NCBI RefSeq assembly: GCF_000730605.1
Contig: NZ_BBIS01000042.1
Location: forward strand, 33,025-97,024
Source of the DNA: Pseudomonas monteilii NBRC 103158 = DSM 14164
GTDB taxonomy: Bacteria; Pseudomonadota; Gammaproteobacteria; Pseudomonadales; Pseudomonadaceae
DNA length: 64,000 nt
Direction: 5' to 3'
Below, piece by piece: positions 28,515 to 35,487 of the stretch. Made by a program: the position numbers and the translations under genes. Position 1 is the stretch's first letter. Each line of letters starts with the position of its first letter. Below the pieces are notes generated by a model. That model was not told where the DNA came from and searched no databases. It saw only the letters and a list, made by a program, of their open reading frames with translations.

Positions 28515-29261
28515 TTATATACGTGGATCCTTCAGGGCCAGGGGCTCGACCATGTCGCGCACCTTGGCGTTGTCATCCTGCTTTTGACGCAGGTAGTCCA
28601 GGGCTACCTTGGCGGCAGCGCGGACGTGGTCGACAGAGGCCTGGTGGGCCACCAGCGGGTCGCCGCCCTTGATCGCCTCGACGATCTTTTCCATTTCGCG
28701 GTTGCTGGCGCCACGGCGGTTTTCCTGCGACACCGAGGTGGCACGCAGGTAGCTGATGCGCGCCTGCAACTGGCGCAGCTGCTGGGCCGCCACCTGGTTA
28801 CCGGAGCCTTCCAGCAGCACATCGTAGAAACCTTGAACCGAGTCCAGCACCTGTTGCAGTTCGCCTTCTTCGAGGGCCTCGCGGTTGACCTCCAGCGCAC
28901 GTTCCAGGGCACGGATGTCCTTGGCTTTGGCGTTGAGGGTGAACAACTGCACGATCAGCCCTTCGAGCACGCAACGCAGCTCGTAGATGTCGCGGGCATC
29001 TTCCAGGGTAATAATGGCTACACGCGGGCCCTTGGCGTCGGCGAATTCCACCAGGCCTTCGGATTCCAGATGTCGCAGCGCTTCGCGCACCGAGGTACGG
29101 CTGACCCCAAGGCGGTCGCAGAGGTCACGCTCGACCAGGCGGTCGCCTGGCAGCAGGTGGAAGTTCATGATCGCGGCGCGCAGCTTGTCGAGCACGATTT
29201 CGCGCAGGGTAACGGGGTTGCGGTTGACCTTGAAGCTGTCGTCGAGTGGCTGGCGTTTCAT
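28515..29261 (-). CDS. GntR-family (FadR/FCD) transcriptional regulator
   Basis: A 248-residue regulator with a GntR winged helix at about residues 18-85 (VTLREIVLDKLRAAIMNFHL and SRTSVREALRHLESEGLV). An all-helical FCD effector domain follows at about 95-225, containing the Asp/His residues that usually bind metal and a carboxylate ligand. It is the last regulatory gene of the operon that starts at 33287. It is the natural candidate to bind the three repeated TGGTATACCA-type boxes at 33.3, 35.2 and 35.4 kb, because FadR-type sites have GT-N2-AC cores. It probably acts as a repressor released by a pathway intermediate. Confidence 0.9.
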   Translation of the reverse strand: MKRQPLDDSFKVNRNPVTLREIVLDKLRAAIMNFHLLPGDRLVERDLCDRLGVSRTSVREALRHLESEGLVEFADAKGPRVAIITLEDARDIYELRCVLEGLIVQLFTLNAKAKDIRALERALEVNREALEEGELQQVLDSVQGFYDVLLEGSGNQVAAQQLRQLQARISYLRATSVSQENRRGASNREMEKIVEAIKGGDPLVAHQASVDHVRAAAKVALDYLRQKQDDNAKVRDMVEPLALKDPRI

Positions 29262-29349
29262 CAGGTGCGCTCTTTATGAGGCTGTTGCGCCAACATCGCG
29301 GAATACCCCGAACCGAGGCGTTCCATGCAGTGGTTCGAACAGCCCGTTG

Positions 29350-29739
29350 TTAACGGGTTGGCTCCGCATCGGCTTCGGCAAACGCTTCACGGGCCAGGCG
29401 GAAGCTGTCCACCGCCGCGGGTACGCCGCAGTAAATGCCGACCTGGAGCAGGATTTCGCGAATCTGTTCACGGCTCAAGCCATTGCGCAGTGCGCCCCGA
29501 ATGTGCAGCTTGAGTTCGTGGGGCCGGTTGAGCGCGGAAATCATGGCCAAGTTTATCATGCTGCGCTCTTTGAGCGACAAGCCTTCGCGGCCCCAGACGT
29601 GGCCCCAGCAGTATTCGGTGACCAGTTCCTGCAAAGGCTGGGTGAACGCGTCGGCGTTCTGGATCGAGCGGTTGACGTAGTCCTCGCCCAGCACCTGGGT
29701 GCGGATGGCCAGGCCTTTCTCGTACTTTTCGTTGCTCAT
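29350..29739 (-). CDS. Carboxymuconolactone decarboxylase-family protein (PcaC-like)
   Basis: The start at 29739 (MSNEKYEKG) follows CGGAG at good spacing and gives 129 residues, the size of PcaC. Family features are GREGLSLKERSMINLAMISA and HIRGALRNGLSREQIREILL, then GIYCGVPAAVDSFRLA. PcaC proper decarboxylates 4-carboxymuconolactone in protocatechuate breakdown, but pca genes are not here and many relatives have other or unknown roles. Its place inside an operon with aldehyde dehydrogenase and flavin reductase genes suggests it acts on a ring-derived acid in the same pathway. Confidence 0.85.
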   Translation of the reverse strand: MSNEKYEKGLAIRTQVLGEDYVNRSIQNADAFTQPLQELVTEYCWGHVWGREGLSLKERSMINLAMISALNRPHELKLHIRGALRNGLSREQIREILLQVGIYCGVPAAVDSFRLAREAFAEADAEPTR

Positions 29740-29811
29740 CTGCAGTACTCCGGAATAAAACAGGGGCCGCAACCGAGGGTGAGACGATGAGCGCGGCCCC
29801 TAAAAGGGTGA

Positions 29812-30297
29812 TCAGCCAAGCGGGGGCAGGGCGCCCAGCTTGCCTTTGTGGTACACCATCGGCGTTGCCGGCTGCTCGGGCAGCACCAGGTTTTTCACAG
29901 CGCCCACGATGATCGCGTGATCCCCGCCGTCATACTCGCGCCACAGTTCGCACTCGATGATCGCCGTAGCCTTGGCCAGCAGCGGGTTGCCCAGCTCGCT
30001 CAGGTGCCAGTCGATGCCTTTGGCCTTGTCCTTGCCCTTGCCGGCGAAGGCATAGGCTTCGGCGGTCTGGTCGGCGGACAGCAGGTGGATCGCAAACTGC
30101 TTGCTGTCGCGCAGGATCGGGTAGGTGTCGGAGGCGTAGTTGGGGCAGAACAGCACCAGCGCCGGGTCGATCGACAGCGCGCTGAAGGCGCTGGCGGTGA
30201 TGCCGACGATGGCGCCGTCGGCGTCCAGGGTGGTGACTACCGTGACGCCGGACGGGAAGGAGCCCATCACGTCTTTGTAGATGCCGGGTTCGATCAT
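29812..30297 (-). CDS. Flavin reductase-domain protein (paralogue 1)
   Basis: A 161-residue protein of the HpaC/RutF class, which reduces FMN or FAD with NAD(P)H for a partner monooxygenase. Family features are MGSFPSGVTVVTT (flavin-binding start), GITASAFSALSIDPALVLFC and GDHAIIVGAVKNL. It is the same length as the reductase at 34685-35170 and matches it at most positions. It lies 12 bp after the aldehyde dehydrogenase gene in the operon. Which of the two reductases serves the luciferase-like oxygenase is not evident; this one is in the unit that lacks an oxygenase. Confidence 0.9.
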   Translation of the reverse strand: MIEPGIYKDVMGSFPSGVTVVTTLDADGAIVGITASAFSALSIDPALVLFCPNYASDTYPILRDSKQFAIHLLSADQTAEAYAFAGKGKDKAKGIDWHLSELGNPLLAKATAIIECELWREYDGGDHAIIVGAVKNLVLPEQPATPMVYHKGKLGALPPLG

Positions 30298-30309
30298 CTC
30301 GTGTTCCTC

Positions 30310-31791
30310 TTAGCGCATCACGAACGGGTCGGGCATCGGCGCGGTGGACAGGTTGATCCACACGGTCTTCAGCTCGGTATAGGCCAGCACCGAATCGATG
30401 CCGCTCTCGCGGCCGTAGCCGCTGTTCTTGAAGCCGCCGATCGGCGCCATGGCCGACACGGCGCGGTAGGTGTTGACCCAGATGATCCCCGAGCGCACGT
30501 CGCGGGCCAGGCGGTGGGCACGGCCCAGGTCGCGGGTCCAGATGCCGGCGGCAAGTCCGAACTGCGAGTCGTTGGCGATTTCCAGTGCCTCTTCTTCGGT
30601 CTTGAAGCGGATCACCGCAGCAACCGGGCCGAACACCTCTTCTTGCATGATGGTCATCGCGTTGCTGTCGCACTCGAACAGGGTCGGCTCGTAGAACCAG
30701 CCGTCACCTTCGACCTCGGCACGCTTGCCGCCCATGTGCAGCTTGGCGCCTTCGGCCTTGGCTGCAGCGACCAGGCCTTCAACCACCGCGAGTTGTTGCG
30801 CGGTGGCCATGGGGCCCATTTCGCTGGCGTCGTCCTGCGGGTTGCCGATGCGGATGCGCTTGGCGCGGGCGATCAGGCGTTCGACGAACACGTCGAAGAT
30901 TTCGTCCTGTACCAGCAGGCGCGAACCGGCCACGCAGCTTTGGCCGGAGGCGGCATAGATGCCGGCCACGGCGCCATTGATGGCGCTGTCCAGGTCGGCG
31001 TCGGCAAAGATGATGTTCGGCGACTTGCCACCCAGTTCCAGCGACAGCTTGGCAAAGTTTTCGGCGCTGCTGCGCACCACATGGCGCGCGGTGGCGGCGC
31101 CGCCGGTGAAGGCGATCTTGCGCACCAGCGGGTGGCGGGTCAGCGCCGCGCCGGTGCTTGGGCCGTAACCGGTGACCACGTTGACCACACCGGCCGGGAA
31201 ACCGGCCTCAAGGGCCAGGCGGGCCAGTTCGAGGATGGTCGCCGAGGCGTGCTCGGACGGCTTGAGCACGATGGTGTTGCCGGCGGCCAGGGCCGGGGCC
31301 AGCTTGATCGCGGTGAGGTACAGCGGGCTGTTCCACGGGATGATGCCGGCCACTACGCCAATCGGCTCGTGCACGGTGTAGGCGAACAGGTCGGGCTTGT
31401 CCAACGGCAGGGTGCCGCCTTCGAGCTTGTCGGCAAGGCCCGCAGTGTAGTGGAAGAACTCTGGCAGGTAGCCCACCTGGCCGCGGGTTTCGCGGATCAG
31501 CTTGCCGTTGTCGCGGCTTTCCAGCTGGGCTAGGTGCTCCTTGTTTTCGGCAATCAGGTCGCCCAGGCGACGCAGCAGCTTGCCGCGCGCGGTAGCGGTG
31601 ATGCTACGCCATTCCTTGCTGTCGAAGGCACGCTGGGCGGCCTGCACCGCCAGTTCGACGTCGGCTTCATCGGCGTCGGGCAGTTGCGCCCAGGCCTGAG
31701 CGGTGGCCGGGTTGAGGCTGTCGAAGGTCTTGCCGCTCTGGGCATCGCGCCATTGGCCGTCGATGCACATCTGGAAACGAACGAGGGTCAT
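30310..31791 (-). CDS. NAD(P)-dependent aldehyde dehydrogenase
   Basis: A 493-residue member of the aldehyde dehydrogenase superfamily. The catalytic Cys286 is in ASGQSCVAGSRL and the general base Glu252 in LELGGKSPN. Asn154 and Lys177 sit in IIPWNSP and LKPSE. Its start codon overlaps the stop of the hydrolase gene (ATGA), implying translational coupling. In the inferred pathway it would oxidise the semialdehyde made by ring opening. The closest general relatives are semialdehyde and betaine-aldehyde-type enzymes, so the actual substrate is undetermined. Confidence 0.92.
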   Translation of the reverse strand: MTLVRFQMCIDGQWRDAQSGKTFDSLNPATAQAWAQLPDADEADVELAVQAAQRAFDSKEWRSITATARGKLLRRLGDLIAENKEHLAQLESRDNGKLIRETRGQVGYLPEFFHYTAGLADKLEGGTLPLDKPDLFAYTVHEPIGVVAGIIPWNSPLYLTAIKLAPALAAGNTIVLKPSEHASATILELARLALEAGFPAGVVNVVTGYGPSTGAALTRHPLVRKIAFTGGAATARHVVRSSAENFAKLSLELGGKSPNIIFADADLDSAINGAVAGIYAASGQSCVAGSRLLVQDEIFDVFVERLIARAKRIRIGNPQDDASEMGPMATAQQLAVVEGLVAAAKAEGAKLHMGGKRAEVEGDGWFYEPTLFECDSNAMTIMQEEVFGPVAAVIRFKTEEEALEIANDSQFGLAAGIWTRDLGRAHRLARDVRSGIIWVNTYRAVSAMAPIGGFKNSGYGRESGIDSVLAYTELKTVWINLSTAPMPDPFVMR

Positions 31792-32621
31792 GCAACAATC
31801 CCCTTGGCGGATTCGGTGAGGGTGCGGGCTTGCGCGAGGAAGTCCAGCAGCATCTTGTTGACTTCACGCGGGGCTTCTACCGGCATCATATGCCGTTGCT
31901 CGGCGAGGACCACACTGTGCGCCCCAGGAATGCTGGCGGCGAGCTGGCGGGTCATGGCCGGGGTCGAGCCCGAGTCGAGTTCGCCGGTGGCGATCAGCGT
32001 CGGCACCTGGATGCTGCCCAGGTCGTTGGCGCGGTACATGTCTTGGGTGGCGAACAGCGAATAGGTGGTGTGGTAGCCCTGCGGGTCGTTGCTCGCCAGC
32101 ACCTGGCGGATGGCGGCGACCTGCGCCGGGTTGGCAGCCTTGTATTCACGGCTGAACCAGCGGTCCAGGGCGGCGTCGACGTTGGCGTCGGGGCCCAGCT
32201 GCGCAGCCTGGGCGGCGCGGGCAATAACGCCGGCGCTCTGCTCGGGGGTGCGGTTGAACACGCTGTTGAGTACCACCAGTGCTGCCAGGCGTTGCGGGTA
32301 GTTCAGGGCAAATGCACGGGCAACCAGGCCGCCCATGGAGAAGCCGATCACGGTGGCTTGTGTGATTTGCAGGTGGTCAAGCAGTTCGGCGAGCTGGGCG
32401 GCATAGCCTTCCAGGCCGATGTCGGCAGCCGGCAGGGCGCTTTGGCCGTGGCCGAGCATGTCGTAGACGATGACGCGGTAGTCGTTGGCCAGGCCAACGA
32501 TCTGACCGCCCCACATTTCCTTGTTCAGGCCCACGCCGTGGATCAATACCACGGGTTGGCCCTGGCCGACGGACAGGTAGCTGGTGCCGGCAGGGGTGTG
32601 TTCAGCGACAGGCTGAATCAT
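31788..32621 (-). CDS. Alpha/beta-fold hydrolase
   Basis: The start at 32621 (MIQPVAEHTP) is preceded by AAGGAG, giving 277 residues. The oxyanion-hole motif VVLIHGVGLN is near residue 25-34, the nucleophile elbow is GFSMGG with Ser95, and the acid and histidine are probably in TGELDSG and AEQRHMMPVEAP. The size and style are those of RutD, carboxylesterase and ring-cleavage hydrolases such as 3-oxoadipate enol-lactonase. Between the DUF1185 and aldehyde dehydrogenase genes it is a candidate for cleaving an amide, carbamate or lactone formed after oxygenation. That is inference from context. Confidence 0.88.
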   Translation of the reverse strand: MIQPVAEHTPAGTSYLSVGQGQPVVLIHGVGLNKEMWGGQIVGLANDYRVIVYDMLGHGQSALPAADIGLEGYAAQLAELLDHLQITQATVIGFSMGGLVARAFALNYPQRLAALVVLNSVFNRTPEQSAGVIARAAQAAQLGPDANVDAALDRWFSREYKAANPAQVAAIRQVLASNDPQGYHTTYSLFATQDMYRANDLGSIQVPTLIATGELDSGSTPAMTRQLAASIPGAHSVVLAEQRHMMPVEAPREVNKMLLDFLAQARTLTESAKGIVA

Positions 32622-32690
32622 GGAGGGCGCTCCTTGAAGGTCGGGCGCGGCGGGTAAGCACGCCACGCCCCGGCCCCGTTTTGGTTGTTG

Positions 32691-33287
32691 TTATTGAGCG
32701 TTGGCTTTTTCGGCAGCCAGTTCTTCCAGGTCGATGTAGCGGTTGCCGATGCGCGGGTGCAGGCGGCCGCCGTCGGCAGCGCCCAGAACCACGACGATTT
32801 CATCGGCACGCGGGGCGTCTTCGATCTGCATTTCCAGGGTGATGTAGTGCGAACGCAGGCCTTCGTCGTCCTTCTGCATCATCGGGATCTGGATCGAGGT
32901 GCCTGGGCCGCCACGTTTGTTGGTGAAGCTCAGGTAGCTCTTGGCCTGTACCGCTTCGCGGTAGTGGTTGCCGAAGCGCAGGGTGTGGATCACCGCCGAG
33001 GCGTGCTCGATTTCGCCATCGGCGCCCACTACTGCAGCTTTACCGTAGGCTTCGATCTTGTCGGCACCGCCGATGGCGGCAGTCAGGCGCTCGACCATCA
33101 GGGCACCCAGCTCCGAGCAGTTGGCGCGGATTTCCGGCTTCAGATCTTCAACGAAACCGCGACCGGCCCATGGGTTCTTGATCACGACGGCCAGGCCGAC
33201 CATGGTCACCGGCTTGTCGGTGGCCTTGCCGCCTTCGATGCGGGTCTCTTCGGAGTAGGTGACGATCTTGCGGATTTCGAAACTCAT
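32691..33287 (-). CDS. DUF1185 / amino acid synthesis family protein
   Basis: A 198-residue protein starting at 33287 (MSFEIRKIVTYSEETRIEGG) with AGGAG at good spacing. It matches the DUF1185 (Pfam AA_synth) family, whose members occur beside luciferase-like oxygenases and amide hydrolases. I know of no established biochemical role. A conserved MVGLAVVIKNPWAGRGFVED stretch and an acidic C-terminus are visible. It is the first gene of the operon running to the GntR gene, just downstream of the operator-like box at 33321, so its expression marks induction of the whole unit. Confidence 0.8.
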   Translation of the reverse strand: MSFEIRKIVTYSEETRIEGGKATDKPVTMVGLAVVIKNPWAGRGFVEDLKPEIRANCSELGALMVERLTAAIGGADKIEAYGKAAVVGADGEIEHASAVIHTLRFGNHYREAVQAKSYLSFTNKRGGPGTSIQIPMMQKDDEGLRSHYITLEMQIEDAPRADEIVVVLGAADGGRLHPRIGNRYIDLEELAAEKANAQ

Positions 33288-33320
33288 GGGTGGCTCCTGG
33301 TGAGGGTTATCAGCTCTTGT

Positions 33321-33345
33321 TGTCTGATGGTATACCATAATATTT
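33321..33345 (-). promoter_or_regulatory. Operator-like palindrome 1, upstream of the DUF1185 operon
   Basis: TGATGGTATACCATAATA contains the perfect palindrome TGGTATACCA at 33328-33337. It has the GT-N2-AC core of FadR-type GntR sites. It lies 40 bases before the first gene of the operon and recurs almost unchanged at 35221 and 35399. Confidence 0.7.
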
Positions 33346-33427
33346 GTTGTGCAAGAGGGGGCTGGAAATTTCTCTTGCTGGGAGACGAAAGGTGGCGTGA
33401 TGCCTTGATTCTTGTGGTGTCTGTACT

Positions 33428-33460
33428 GGCCTCTTCGCGGGCAAGGCCGCTCCCACAGGG
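33428..33460. repeat. Single REP unit
   Basis: GGCCTCTTCGCGGGCAAGG followed by CCGCTCCCACAGGG, a typical single P. putida REP unit, in the gap between the DUF1185 operon promoter and the monooxygenase gene. Confidence 0.65.
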
Positions 33461-33494
33461 ATCGCACAGTCTTCCTGCCTTGCGCCGATTTCAT

Positions 33495-33539
33495 AAAAAA
33501 GCCCGCTCACGCAGGCCTCAGAGGCCCACGGGAGCGGGC
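33495..33539 (-). terminator. Rho-independent terminator of the monooxygenase unit
   Basis: Read on the minus strand, a two-part stem (outer GCCCGCTC / GAGCGGGC, inner GGCCTC-T-GAGGCC) is followed directly by TTTTTT. It begins 30 bases beyond the monooxygenase stop codon and separates that unit from the DUF1185 operon. Confidence 0.85.
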
Positions 33540-33569
33540 GTGTCCCGCAATGATTCAGGCAATGGGAAT

Positions 33570-34610
33570 TCAGGCGAACGCCGGCACCACTTCCTTGATG
33601 AACAGCTCCAGCGACTTCTTCTTCTCGGCGTGTGGCAGGCTGTTGTCGCACCAGAAGCTGAACTCGTCGACACCGAGCTCCTGGTAGTACTTGATGCGCG
33701 CAATGATTTCTTCCGGGGTGCCGATCATGGTGTTCTTGCGGATATTCTCCAGCTCGAACGCCGGCACCTCGGCGAACTTCGACTCCGGGCTTGGCTCCAG
33801 GAAGCCGTTGACCGGGGTGGTCTTGTTGCCGAACCAGGCGTCGAAGGTGCGGTAGAAGCGCGAGATGGCCTGGGCACCGACTCTCCAGCCTTCCGGATCG
33901 GCTGGGCTGTGTACATGGGTGTGGCGCAGCACCATCAGTTGCGGGCGCGGCACATCCGGGTTGTTGTCGAGGGCGGCTTGGAATTTGTTCTTCAGGTCCA
34001 GCACTTCTTCGTCCCCCTTCATCAGCGGGGTTACCATGACGTTGCAGCCGTTGGCCACGGCGAAGTTATGCGAGTCCGGGTCGCGGGCAGCGATCCACAT
34101 CGGTGGGGTGGCGTTGAACGGCTTCGGTACGCTGGTGGAAGTGGGGAACTTGTAGACTTCGCCGTCGTGGGCGTAGTCGCCTTCCCACAGCTTGCGCACC
34201 ACCGGCACCATCTCGCGCAGCGCCTTGCCGCCGTCGGTGGCCGGCATGCCGTTGGCCATGCGGTCGAATTCGAACTGATAGGCGCCACGGGCCAGGCCCA
34301 CTTCCATGCGCCCGTTGCTGATCACGTCGAGCAGGGCGCATTCACCCGCCACGCGGATCGGGTTCCAGAACGGCGCGATGATGGTGCCGGCGCCCAGGCG
34401 GATCTTGTCGGTGCGTGCGGCCAGGTAGGCCAACAGCGGCATCGGGCTTGGCGATATGGTGTATTCCATGGCGTGGTGTTCGCCAATCCACACGGTGCTG
34501 AAACCGCCGTTTTCGGCCATCAGGGTCAGTTCGGTCAGGTCTTCGAACAGCTGGCGGTGGCTGACCTGTTCATCCCAACGTTCCATGTGTACGAACAACG
34601 AAAATTTCAT
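33570..34610 (-). CDS. Luciferase-like (LLM-class) flavin-dependent monooxygenase
   Basis: A 346-residue TIM-barrel oxygenase of the bacterial luciferase superfamily. It starts MKFSLFVHMERWDEQ and contains VWIGEHHAMEYTISPSP and RIRLGAG-type strand sequence DKIRLGAGTII. It also has GRMEVGLARGAYQFEFDRM and PPMWIAARDPDSHNFA. Such enzymes use reduced FMN supplied by a separate reductase, here encoded immediately upstream (75 bp). Members open pyrimidine (RutA) or pyridine (PyrA) rings or attack amines and sulfonates. It is not close to RutA along its length, so the substrate is probably a different heterocycle. Confidence 0.92.
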   Translation of the reverse strand: MKFSLFVHMERWDEQVSHRQLFEDLTELTLMAENGGFSTVWIGEHHAMEYTISPSPMPLLAYLAARTDKIRLGAGTIIAPFWNPIRVAGECALLDVISNGRMEVGLARGAYQFEFDRMANGMPATDGGKALREMVPVVRKLWEGDYAHDGEVYKFPTSTSVPKPFNATPPMWIAARDPDSHNFAVANGCNVMVTPLMKGDEEVLDLKNKFQAALDNNPDVPRPQLMVLRHTHVHSPADPEGWRVGAQAISRFYRTFDAWFGNKTTPVNGFLEPSPESKFAEVPAFELENIRKNTMIGTPEEIIARIKYYQELGVDEFSFWCDNSLPHAEKKKSLELFIKEVVPAFA

Positions 34611-34684
34611 GGGGCTTTCCTCAACGCTTGAAAGGGGCTGGCGCCGGGCGGGGGGGCGCCAGGGGGCTCGATTCAGAATAGGCT

Positions 34685-35170
34685 TCAGGCAAAGGCCGGC
34701 AGGCTGGCCATCTTGCCGCGGCAGTACACCATCGGCCGTGGCGCTTCTGCTGGGACGATCAGGTTGTGCACCTTGCCGACCATGATGGCGTGGTCGCCAC
34801 CTTCATATTCACGCCACAGTTCGCATTCGATAACGGCGGTGGCGCCGGCCAGGATGGGGTTGCCCAGTTCGCTCAGGGTCCACTCGATACCACTGGCCTT
34901 GTCCTTGCCCTTTTTGGCGAACGCATAGGCTTCTGCCTGCTGTTCACCTGAGAGCAGGTGAATGGCGAAACGCTTCTGCTTCATCAGCACAGGGTAGGAA
35001 TCGGAGGTGTAGTTGGGGCAGAACAGCACCAGCGGCGGATCCATCGACAGGGAGGAGAAGGCGCTGGCAGTCAGGCCGACAACCGAGCCGTCATCGTCCA
35101 GGGTAGTGATGACGGTAACGCCGGAGGGGAAGGAGCCCAGGACGTGCTTGTAGACGGTTGCGTCGATCAT
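34685..35170 (-). CDS. Flavin reductase-domain protein (paralogue 2)
   Basis: The start at 35170 (MIDATVYKHVLGSFPSG) gives 161 residues, equal to its paralogue at 29812-30297. FPSGVTVITTLDDDG, GLTASAFSSLSMDPPLVLFC and CELWREYEGGDHAIMVGKV are nearly the same in both. It is the first gene of the two-gene unit with the luciferase-like monooxygenase and almost certainly supplies its reduced flavin. A conserved operator-like box lies 51 bases before its start codon. Confidence 0.92.
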   Translation of the reverse strand: MIDATVYKHVLGSFPSGVTVITTLDDDGSVVGLTASAFSSLSMDPPLVLFCPNYTSDSYPVLMKQKRFAIHLLSGEQQAEAYAFAKKGKDKASGIEWTLSELGNPILAGATAVIECELWREYEGGDHAIMVGKVHNLIVPAEAPRPMVYCRGKMASLPAFA

Positions 35171-35220
35171 CGGGTGTACCTCTAAAGGGCTGCGGTGGTC
35201 CGCGGTTTTTATCGTTGATG

Positions 35221-35245
35221 TGTCTGATGGTATACCGTAATACCT
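35221..35245 (-). promoter_or_regulatory. Operator-like palindrome 2, upstream of the reductase-monooxygenase unit
   Basis: TGTCTGATGGTATACC followed by GTAATAC repeats the box at 33321 with two substitutions over 25 bases, and the similarity continues to the GCAAG at 35251-35255. The core at 35228-35237 is TGGTATACCG. Confidence 0.7.
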
Positions 35246-35398
35246 AATTTGCAAGCGGAATTTTCAAGCCTGTTTTTTCACGATGAACGGCGCGAACCCA
35301 CGAATAACGTGGCCTTGAGTGGTGAGGTGGTTTGTCGCAGGCGTTTCACGAGCAGATCAGCGGCCGTTTTTTCCTGCGGATCAGTGTTGTCAAAAGTT

Positions 35399-35414
35399 TG
35401 GAATACCATAATAT
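35399..35414 (+). promoter_or_regulatory. Operator-like box 3, upstream of the NCS1 permease
   Basis: TGGAATACCATAATAT matches the corresponding part of box 1 at 15 of 16 positions. It lies 74 bases before the permease start codon, on the permease side of the 317-bp divergent control region 35171-35487. Nothing else in that region was recognised. Confidence 0.65.
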
Positions 35415-35487
35415 GGTCCGCAGCTGAGAGGCCGCCCTGGATGCGGTTTCCTTACAACGATAAAAACGACCTTTCGAGCTGAATCCT

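Noticed and set aside
29350..29739. Naming the CMD-family gene pcaC
   Set aside because: Length fits, but no other protocatechuate genes are nearby and the operon context indicates a different pathway.
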